Assembly: GCA_964034945.1 (NCBI GenBank)
Contig: OZ035963.1
Coordinates: 44,415,090-44,479,089, forward strand
Origin: Chrysopilus asiliformis
Lineage: Eukaryota > Arthropoda > Insecta > Diptera > Rhagionidae
DNA length: 64,000 nucleotides
Direction: 5' to 3'
Positions 56,559-64,000 of this stretch are shown here, piece by piece. The notes below the pieces were generated by a model. The model searched no databases. It worked only from the letters and a program-made list of their open reading frames with translations, and was not told where the DNA came from. Made by a program: the position numbers and the translations under genes. The first letter of the stretch is position 1; each line of letters opens with the position of its first letter.

Positions 56559-57475
56559 CAGTGTTGTTCCTCTACGCGTAGACTTTAATTGTCTACACTT
56601 CACTGTAGACAATAGCGTAGACAATAGCGTAGACAATAGATTTGGCGTAGACAATGTCGACTTTGGCGTAGACAATGTCGACTTTGCGTAGACAATGTAG
56701 ACTTTCTCATATCTGTCAAAACAAAGTCATCAGTGAGTCATATATTCTCAAAGCCGAAATCGACTGACCTTTAAAAGGTCTAAAAAACTACTCCATATTT
56801 ATTATTCTTGGCGAAAAAATGATAATTTATATTACGAAGAAGACAATGATTCTGATTATGATTGATTTATGTACAATAGATATAAGCGCAAAAAATTAAT
56901 TCTTGAATTAGTTTTGGTAGGTTTTTTTTAATATTTTTTATATTAGGGGTATTTGATTTACTTTATTTGATTTGAATGACTTCCGTATAGATTTCCGTCT
57001 ATCTGTAAATACGATGACTCTCAACGGAATTAAGCTAAAGACTAGTGTTTTTCGAAAAAATTAAACAGATATTCTTAAATGAGCAAAGCCATCCCATACA
57101 AATGAATCAGTTTTTTAAATAAACGGTTCGTTATATAGAAAAATGTGTAAAGCAAAAAGATTTTAGAATTCAATGTGATTTCAATTGCAAAAATTAAAAA
57201 AAGCCGCTTAGATTGCATGAAAAGAATTAGAATTGCCACTAAAGTTTGCTCTGAAGTTCTCCATTACAGCATTTGGCGATTGCTTCCTGGAAATTGTGCT
57301 TTATTATGTTAAAATTGATTGAAGAAAATGAGATTTTAAAACTAAATCAGCTATCCTTTATTTTATTGATTGTCTACATTGTCTACGCGTAGAGAATAGA
57401 CCATTGTCTACAGTAATAGTCTACGCGTAGACAATGGTGTAGTCTACACCACGTAGACTACGCGGCACAACACTG
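56559..57475. mobile_element. hAT element inside nuclear ND5, duplication ATTTTAAT
   Basis: Ends CAGTGTTGTTCC and inverse CAGTGTTGTGCC, flanked by ATTTTAAT (56551-56558, 57476-57483). Arms carry many GCGTAGACAAT and CTACGCGTAG repeats (56572-56702, 57375-57465). ND5 reads straight across the insertion once one duplication is discounted. Confidence 0.9.
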
Positions 57476-57952
57476 ATTTTAATTGTAGAAGTTTACATCT
57501 ATTAAATGATGAAGGATGAATTATATTACGTGGAATAAGAGGTTTATTAATTATAGCTGTAATTGGAGAAAGAATGTAAAGATGATTAATACTCCATATA
57601 TAATTCGCTTACCTAAATATATAAAATTATTAACATTAATTGGATGTATTTTTGGGGGTATTTTAGGATATTTAATTTCTTATGTTTCATTATATATTCT
57701 TAATAAATATTTTAATTATTATTATTCAAGAATATTTATGGGGTCAATATGATTTATACTTTATATTTCAACTTATGGTATTATTTTTTATCGTTTAGGT
57801 TTAGATTTAGGAAAAAAAATATTAAAAGATTTGATCAAGGGTGATCTGAATATATAGGAGGTCAAATAATATATTATTGTTTAAAAAATTATTCTTCGTT
57901 TAATCAAATTATTCAGAATAATAATTTTAAAATTTATTTATTAACTTAAATG

Positions 57953-58087
57953 ATGGGCCCATGTTACCGTTACTCCAAAAGCTAATAAAATTGCTGTATT
58001 TAATAAAGGAATTTGAAATGTGTTAAAGGGGATAATTCCTATAGTAGGTCAGGTAGCTCCCAATTCTACTGCTGGAGACAGTCTACT
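57953..58087 (-). pseudogene. cox3: COX3 fragment (nuclear copy)
   Basis: Minus strand reads LSPAVELGATWPT, then [20 protein letters not shown] and TVTWAHH, a conserved central block of cytochrome c oxidase subunit III. Both ends are cut. Confidence 0.85.
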
Positions 58088-58154
58088 ATAAATATTAATA
58101 AATTAATAATATTAATAAATTAATAATATTAATATTAATTAAAAAAAATTAGTT

Positions 58155-58872
58155 TGAATAGTTCATGAATGAATCACATCTGCTGCATTTACTAAAATTC
58201 GAATTTGAGAATTTATAGGGAGAACAATTCGATTATCAACATCTAATAACCTAAAAGGTTTAATTTCATTTGTTGGAATTATATATGAATCGAATTCTAG
58301 ATTAATAAAATCTGAATATTCATAATTTCAATATCATTGATGACCAATTGGTTTTAAGGTAATAATAGGTCCATTAATTTCATTTAATAAATAAAGGAGA
58401 CGTTAAGAAGGTACAGCAATAAATGAGCCGCTCACTGCACACTCCGACTAACTCCATAAAACAAAAAGTTGAGAAATACGATGAAATAATGTGCATTGTT
58501 TTCTAAAATTCTCTTTATAATATAAAAATTTTGTCGCTTATTATTCAGGAATCCTTATTATACAGCAAAATTATTATAAATATAAAAAGTTATGACTATA
58601 CGAAGTGCTTTACACTTAATTTTAAGGTTTTCCAAAAGTGGAGTTAATCGATGTGTGCAGTGAGCGGCTCAAATATTAATATAATAGCTGGTAAAATTGT
58701 TTAAATAATTTCAATAGTTTGTCCAGGAAGAAGAAATCGATTTGTATAATTATTAAAAAATATTACTTTTATTAAATAACCATTTTAGGTAATTTTAGGT
58801 AATTATAATTAAAATTAATATTGTATGATCATGAAAAAAAATTAATTGTTCTTTAGAACAATTTAGGGTCTA
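58155..58872 (-). pseudogene. cox2: COX2 N-terminal to middle part (nuclear copy), split by a MITE
   Basis: Minus strand from 58872: EQLIFFHDHTMLILIMIT, then NNYTNRFLLPGQTIEII, a MITE, then IAVPS (one base lost), LLYLLNEINGPIITLKPIGH, QWYWNYEYSDF and [25 protein letters not shown] is the conserved aromatic region of cytochrome c oxidase subunit II. The copper-binding C-terminus is missing. Confidence 0.85.
58425..58670. mobile_element. 246 bp TIR element in nuclear COX2, duplication AAAT
   Basis: TIR GAGCCGCTCACTGCACA and inverse, flanked by AAAT (58421-58424, 58671-58674). COX2 reads across the site after removing one AAAT, which supports a 4 bp duplication. The superfamily is not obvious. 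Confidence 0.75.
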
Positions 58873-58996
58873 ATTAATTTAATTTAGGGTCTTTCAACAA
58901 GGACATAACAATTTTGTATTTTAATAAAAACGCACCCTAAAACTTTTTTTATGATCTGGCAATGCTAAAACGTCAGACAAGGTTTACATTTTTATC

Positions 58997-59359
58997 ATGG
59001 TGAAGTTCACGAACGAGCAACGTTTGGAAATTATTAAAACTTACTACCGAAATTCTGAGTCCGATGAAATGATAATGAAAATGATGAAATGAAATGATGA
59101 ATGAAATGATGGTCCGGTCGAATGGCCACCTCGTTCATGTGATTTAACGCCGTTGGATTTATTTTTATGGGGTTATATTAAGTCGTTGGTTTATGCCAAC
59201 AAGCCAACAACGTTAGAGGAGCTCAGGAACAATATCGAACGCGAAATTGCTAACGTTCCGGCCGATATGTGTGGAAGAGTGGTGGAAAATTGGCTCCAAG
59301 GAATCACTCAGTGCAATGCTCGCGGTGGCCATATGAACGACTTCGAATTTCATACTTAA
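58997..59359 (+). pseudogene. Mariner-like transposase with internal deletion
   Basis: N-terminus MVKFTNEQRLEIIKTYYRNS is followed by a short filler of ATGAAATGA units (59053-59112), then PRSCDLTPLDLFLWGYIKSL (motif before the last catalytic Asp region) and a C-terminus with NARGGHMNDFEFHT, stop at 59357. The catalytic core between them is missing, so this is a deletion derivative of an IS630-Tc1-mariner element. Confidence 0.8.
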
Positions 59360-59470
59360 ATGTAACATGTCCACTAGGGTGGATCGTCGAAGCAAAATTC
59401 GGAAATTCAAAACTCCAGAGTGCGGAAAAGTTGTGAAATGGAAAATAAAAAGGTTTGGCGTTTTTTTTAA

Positions 59471-59677
59471 CACGTTGACTGCCAGACCAATTTTGCAAAA
59501 ATGTAAGGGAGATGCCAATACATGTAGACGTATGTAGAATGTATGTATGTATGAATGTATGTATGTATGCATGCAGATTGTAGACCCAGCTATCGAAAAT
59601 GATAGCCTTGGCCGCTCATGAATCATAGTGTCAATTTTCACTGGCTATTAATAATGATAGCCAGGGCAGTCAATGTG
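59471..59677. mobile_element. piggyBac-like MITE, TTAA duplication
   Basis: TTAA flanks both sides (59467-59470, 59678-59681). Ends share CACRTTGACTGCC as inverted repeats; GCTATC/GATAGC motifs repeat in the right arm. It includes a (GTAT)n-type microsatellite at about 59528-59572. Confidence 0.75.
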
Positions 59678-59681
59678 TTAA

Positions 59682-59976
59682 ATTTTTTATTGAGGCCTTC
59701 CACCTCCTCAAGGAGCCTAAAGTTTCGATAAATTCGAAAAATTGTCAACCTAATGTAATATTGGTAAATATGGCTATTCCAGCAAAATGATGTTCCACAA
59801 AGTTATAGGAAATTTAATTTTACATATAATCTTCGAAGAGGAAAAAATATTTATTTACACTTTTTTTATTTATGTGAAAGATTAATTTTATGTTTTTTAT
59901 ATATAATTATAGTCCTTTTTGGATTCAAATTTGGCCATTAACTTACGAGAATCAAGATTTACTCCTAATGACTCCA
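59682..59976. other. Unassigned stretch
   Basis: A 24-base unit containing AAGATTTACTCCTAATGACT is duplicated at 59955-59998, at the end of the following gene remnant. Confidence 0.35.
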
Positions 59977-60503
59977 TCAAGATTTACTCCTAATGACTAA
60001 TCTTAAATCTGCCTCACTTATATTGCAGGTTAAGAGGGGTTCCGTTAAACTTATGGCAGACCAATCAATATGCTCGAAATAATTAATTGCTTCGAAATTA
60101 AAAGTTGGTATTACGAATGGTCGAATATTACCTAATTTTTTCAATTTTCGTGCTTTAATTATTCGACATATTGCTAATTCGCGAATATGTTTATGGTCGT
60201 CAGCAAGCATTGCTATTAAAATATTTTCGGGATGCCTGAAATATCCATTACGTTGAATGATCGGATCCACAATGGCTTTTAAATTTGATAGAAGATACCG
60301 TGATAGCTGAATCGTTGTAAAAATATGTTTCGCTCCGTAAACACATGATGGATACAGCTTAATATTAAACCATGATGGAGCGTATACTTTTACGATGAAC
60401 TTTGCAATAATCACCAAATTTTCGGATGGATTAGGCATCGAAACATAAAGTCTCAGAACTTGATTAGTTGTGGTGACCCATCGAGAGTGCACTATCTTAC
60501 CTA

Positions 60504-61940
60504 CACTGTAGAAAATGAATTTGAATTTAAACCGAAAAATGGGGTAAAAACGGGGTAAATTTGCAAAAACGTCGTAAAATCAATGATTACCGAATATAAT
60601 GGGAAGTAAACGGAAGTTTCCGTTTAACTACGGCAGAGAAAAGAGATGCGCGATAAAAAAAAGTCACCAAGCAACACCATCTTTCCCTTTTACACCTTCA
60701 TGTCATATGGAATTGAAGAAAAAACAAGAAACTTGTCGTTTAGTCAGGGCTAAACCAAATGAGATTTTCATATCCTTATAGCGGTCAAAAATTTGTATTC
60801 TATTTACACAACCCTTGCACCAACACCATCATGCTTCCGACAGCGGCCTGACAGTTCGTGAAAATTTTCAAGCAAATTATGACGCTTTTTTTATTATTTA
60901 AATCGCGAAATACACTAAAAATCAACGAAATTAACACGAAAACTAAATTTTCCACCGAAAATGGTGGTTTGTTTTGATTTTTAACTAACTGACTGCTGAG
61001 ATTCAAATTTGTGTATTACCATTGTGCGATTTTTTTATGGTTTTTTCGAGGCGCATTACAACTAATTTCGCATTACAACTAAGATGGGGCAACACCTGAG
61101 ATGAGGCCACACACATAAATAACTCAGTATTCACACAGAAATTGAAACCGTCGGTATGTCGCTAGTTGTCCCTCTCTCAAACCAAATATTTTAGGAGAAC
61201 TTTCTTATCTATATTAGGTAATCATTGGTAAAATTTCGAAAAAAATCAGAATTTAGCTCGCACACCATTTAAGTTGTAAAATCACCCAAAAAACATTAAT
61301 CTTACACTAGAAATAGGGTAATTTTAAACCTTGCGTAAAATTTCGACCAATATTCGTATTTTTGCTCTCATTTTGGTGTAAAAACACGCTCGCAGGGTAT
61401 TTTTGCATTATTGTACGGACAATTTAACCTTAACCTTATAATTCGCATAAGGTTTGTGGCATCGGAGTATAAATACTCGAATCGAGTTTTACTCTACCAA
61501 AATCCTGTGTGGCGCCTGCCACATGGCAGACATGCCCGGGAAATTTGGATGTGAAAACATCCGCAAAAATAATATAATATTTTTGCTTTTGCAGACCGTA
61601 TAAGCCGAGAAATTCTAATACCATTTTCCGTGTAATTTTAAACAAAAAATGTCGTAAAATTACACCTTTAAGACGCGGTTTTGCTACCAAATAGGAGGAA
61701 AATTACAACAAAAATGTGGTAATTTTAAGCATCCATGTCGTAAAATTACACCCGTATTGTACTTTTACTTCTTATTTAGCTTAAAGTTCCCCCGTAAAAG
61801 AGGCTTTTGTACGCCACAAAATGAGTAAAAATGCATAGCTTTTAAGCCATTACGACTCGGTGTAATTTTACCCCTATTATCGTAGGAAAATGGTTTCCTA
61901 CGATAATAGGGGTAAAATTACAATAAAATTTTCTAGAGTG
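60504..61940. mobile_element. TA-targeting TIR element in a 3' splice site
   Basis: Ends CACTGTAGAAAAT and, inverted, CACTCTAGAAAAT, flanked by TA (60502-60503, 61941-61942). The interior repeats GTAAAATTACA(C/A) motifs in the right part and has a perfect hairpin at 61861-61922. No transposase is seen. Tc1/mariner-like by duplication. Confidence 0.7.
61861..61922. repeat. Perfect 29 bp hairpin with 4-base loop
   Basis: TGTAATTTTACCCCTATTAT.. (61861-61889) and its exact inverse (61894-61922) around ATGG. It is close to the right terminus of the element. Confidence 0.85.
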
Positions 61941-62178
61941 TAGAAAATAATAAAAAGTAATTCAACACATTAATTGAATATATGTTAATCTTACCTGGAT
62001 TTCGATTCAACAGTGATTCGGAGCAGACACCAGTAGTTATGCCTTCACACATTTAAAAAAAATAAAATCTTCATTTTTCATGGTTTACGATAGTAATATT
62101 AGGTTTTTACCAATTTTCCCAGTAGCGTTTTTTACTTTTTACAGTATTTAGAAATTATAAATATTTTCTTACGTATTA

Positions 62179-62460
62179 CAGTAGAACACGCTTAAATTTC
62201 GCAGAATTTTATGTGCATTTATCCGTGTTTTGCATTTATACGTAGTACGGAAGCACGGATAAATGCACATTAATGTGCAACTATGCGAGTAAAAGATAAA
62301 CATGCAACTTTAATATTCCTGTAATAAACATTTAAATACAACAAGGCTACACAAAAACAAAGAACCTAATTAAGAATTTATTTTATCAAATAAAAATAAC
62401 AATAATCACTTTTTTTTGTGTAATTACATTTCATTTTTGCACATGTGCATTTAAGCGTGT
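62179..62460. mobile_element. Possible pogo-type MITE, right end truncated
   Basis: CAGTAGAACACGCTTAAAT follows TA at 62177. ATTTAAGCGTGT at 62449-62460 is the inverse of its inner part, but the outer bases are missing. A hairpin TGTGCATTTATCCGTG/CACGGATAAATGCACA lies at 62212-62272. Confidence 0.45.
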
Positions 62461-62469
62461 AAAATTTCG

Positions 62470-63910
62470 ATTAAATTAAGATATGATCCAGTTCCATTTG
62501 CCGTTGAGGAATTACACAGGTGAAAGGGCAATAGTAATTCATATTTTATTAGCTACGTTTTATCCAAACGTAGAGAATACAGAAATCATACGAAATCACC
62601 TTGCAGACGACTTAAAGCAATCGTTTGCATTCATTCAAATAGCGAAAGTTTAATATTTTTTTCGTCAGAAATTCTTATATAGGAATAAAATATGGGAAAA
62701 GTCTAAATACTTTTAAATTATTTTTATTATTTCTTATGCTTTAAATTATTTTTATTATTACACTATACGAGAACCTAACTATTCAATTCGTAAAATATTT
62801 GTTTTTTTTTAAATTTTCTTTGTCATAATTTTTTTAAATTTTTCTGACTGTTAAGAACACAAATATTTTCCGATTGTTCTAAAGTGACTGGATCTCAATC
62901 GTACACTTATTTATTGTATTTCGAATTCGAATACTCATAAATATTAATAAAAAAAAGATGCCTAATTTTAATTTTCTCTAACAAAAGAAAATCAAATTAC
63001 AAAAATTAAATGCAAAGGCGTTTATTGACGATATTTTGTCACCCAAACAAATAACAATGTTTGATAATTGCCGGATCTGGAGGTTGACACCGAAAAAAAC
63101 TAAAACAAATATTTGGCGAGACAAAACCAGACGGAAATCTTGTTCTTTTGCCGATTAAAATAACATTTTTTTTACTGAAAAACAAAATTTTCTAATGGCG
63201 TAATTAATTTCCTCTTTCAAGTTGCTATCAAGATTGATTGGAGCTTTTAAGGTTTTTTCATCTTCTTTTGAAATTAACAAATTTTACTTAATTCTTTTAC
63301 TGGTGTCGCTTTTTTATTTTTATTTACAACTTTTTTACATGCTGTGAAATTTGAAAATGGCACTAGCCAAGGTTGAATTGGATTATCTTTAAATCAAAAA
63401 AATGCGACATACATTTTTTTAAGACACTAAAATAAGAAATGAAAATCATAAGAAAAACTTTGCTTTATTTTTAACCTTGAAGGTTATATTCGTAGAAATG
63501 TTCCAAAAATGGGAGTGATCATTTCATTTAGTTTAGTAAACTGATATTAATGAATGATATTGATTAAATGTTATATTTTAAGAAGCTTTATGGCTTGAGG
63601 TTAGGTTTTATTTCCGTTCTTTGAACGGGAAATTTAAAAAAACAACTTTGATATGCAATTCAATATCCCCGAACAACAGTAGAATTTCGATAGTAAAGGC
63701 AAATTTTATTAACATCTGTAAGATGGAAAATTTGTACTCAATGGTTTTCCCAGAACATGCTTTTATAAAATTTTTAAAAACAGGTAAAAAATTAAAAATT
63801 TTGCAAATTTTCTTTGTCTTAGGTTTCAATTAAATATAAATTACGTCTATTTTCACGTTCTTTCAAAAAATGTTTCATGGAGACAGCATTTTCTATAAGA
63901 TTTCTAATTT
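62470..63910. other. Unassigned AT-rich stretch
   Basis: No gene, RNA gene or element end recognised on either strand. Confidence 0.35.
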
Positions 63911-63914
63911 CTTG

Positions 63915-63990
63915 GACAAAAATATTCTAAAAGTACCAGTTGTGATCAACACAAAACTTGTATTTAGTACAAAAAATATGTAAAAAATAA
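63915..63990 (-). repeat. Repeat family D, copy 5, edge
   Basis: AAAGTACCAGTTGTGATCAAC with ACAAAACTTG matches the family D terminus (see 24093). The window ends before more can be read. Confidence 0.45.
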
Positions 63991-64000
63991 TATTTTCCCA

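Larger units (their letters stand above)
55779..57948 (+). pseudogene. nad5: ND5 nuclear copy, broken by two insertions and a deletion
   Basis: The first part (to about 56207) reads FIEWEVVFLNS, SPNLIRILLGWDGLGLVSYC and NRIGDVG. About 150 codons are then missing, replaced by a Helitron fragment. The second part (56310-56550) reads SQDIRSIGSLSIQ, SCFNVANLALCG and YSKDLILKVV. The third (57484-57948) reads from NDEGW to LLTLIGCIFGGILGY, LGLDLGKK and ends KIYLLT then TAA. The frame changes several times. ND5 is the proton-pumping antiporter-like subunit of complex I. Confidence 0.85.
55207..58872 (+). other. NUMT: ND4-trnH-ND5-(COX3)-(COX2) mitochondrial insert
   Basis: Five mitochondrial pieces occur in ancestral insect order when read on the N strand: ND4, trnH and ND5 on plus, then COX3 and COX2 on minus. 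Two large gaps (the tRNA cluster with ND3, and ATP6/ATP8) are missing. Reading requires ATA=Met, TGA=Trp and AGA=Ser. Stops and frameshifts show it is non-functional. Three nuclear elements have entered it (56208-56309, 56559-57475, 58425-58670). Confidence 0.9.
59977..62052 (-). pseudogene. Two-exon gene remnant of an uncharacterised insect family
   Basis: Exon 1 (61995-62052) reads MCEGITTGVCSESLLNRNP and ends at a CCAG/GTAAG donor. Exon 2 (59977-60500) starts after TAG and completes the codon to give G-KIVHSRW, then NQVLRLYVSMPNPSENL, FIVKVYAPSWFNIK, IQRNGYFRHPENILIAML, DHKHIRELAICRIIKARK and a stop at 59977. Joined length is 193 residues. I know similar sequences as multi-copy uncharacterised insect proteins, with more sequence on both sides, so this copy is probably truncated; the tandem duplication at 59955-59998 may create the stop. 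The intron contains a 1.44 kb transposon (60504-61940). No function can be given. Confidence 0.5.

Noticed and set aside
61861..61922. Bacterial-style terminator
   Set aside because: The hairpin is strong, but this is eukaryotic DNA and the structure sits at a transposon end.

Overview
This is a stretch of AT-rich nuclear DNA from an arthropod, most likely an insect. I find no intact host gene. Nearly everything that can be identified is transposable-element material, most of it non-autonomous and much of it nested, plus one nuclear copy of mitochondrial DNA (NUMT). The arthropod call rests on the NUMT, which has ND4, trnH, ND5, COX3 and COX2 pieces in ancestral insect order and reads with the invertebrate mitochondrial code. 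The element spectrum agrees: Helitrons with CTAGT ends, PIF/Harbinger MITEs, hAT, Tc1/mariner, pogo and piggyBac elements, and Penelope-like copies. I cannot name the species.

Layout. 0.2-3.1 kb: decayed pogo-like element (psq-type HTH transposase, minus strand) broken by a Helitron and a pogo-type MITE. 3.1-9.4 kb: Helitron pieces, a Harbinger MITE, Penelope-like repeats with a GIY-YIG remnant, a TA-flanked MITE, a mariner remnant. 9.4-10.1 kb: minisatellite of about 122 bp units. 10.3-13.2 kb: three-level nest. 13.6-16.7 kb: LTR-like repeat, a Penelope copy split by a hAT element, a possible THAP exon. 17-20.3 kb: Harbinger MITE, broken DD37E Tc1-like transposon carrying a hAT, piggyBac MITE. 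21.7-22.1 kb: tRNA-type SINE. 23.8-26.7 kb: Tc1-like element holding a 1.7 kb array of a 12 bp unit. 26.8-36.3 kb: Helitrons, pogo/Harbinger MITEs, several Penelope copies. 36.3-39.3 kb: hAT-like element holding a Helitron within a MITE and a perfect 163 bp inverted repeat. 41.9-44.4 kb and 46.3-48.9 kb: multi-level nests whose target-site duplications let the insertion order be read. 49-54 kb: three copies of one 444 bp Harbinger MITE, an LTR-like repeat, an 880 bp TIR element. 54.4-59.7 kb: SINE-like pieces, a cysteine-rich ORF remnant, the NUMT (itself hit by three elements), a mariner deletion derivative, a piggyBac MITE. 60-62 kb: a two-exon gene remnant whose intron acceptor was hit by a TA-targeting element. 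62-64 kb: AT-rich with little identifiable.

No operon-like gene set or coherent new system is visible. The points most worth checking are the perfect 163 bp hairpin (38.6-38.9 kb), the splice-acceptor insertion (60.5-61.9 kb), the retained short first-exon ORFs in Harbinger MITEs, and the large difference in 12 bp array length between copies of one repeat.
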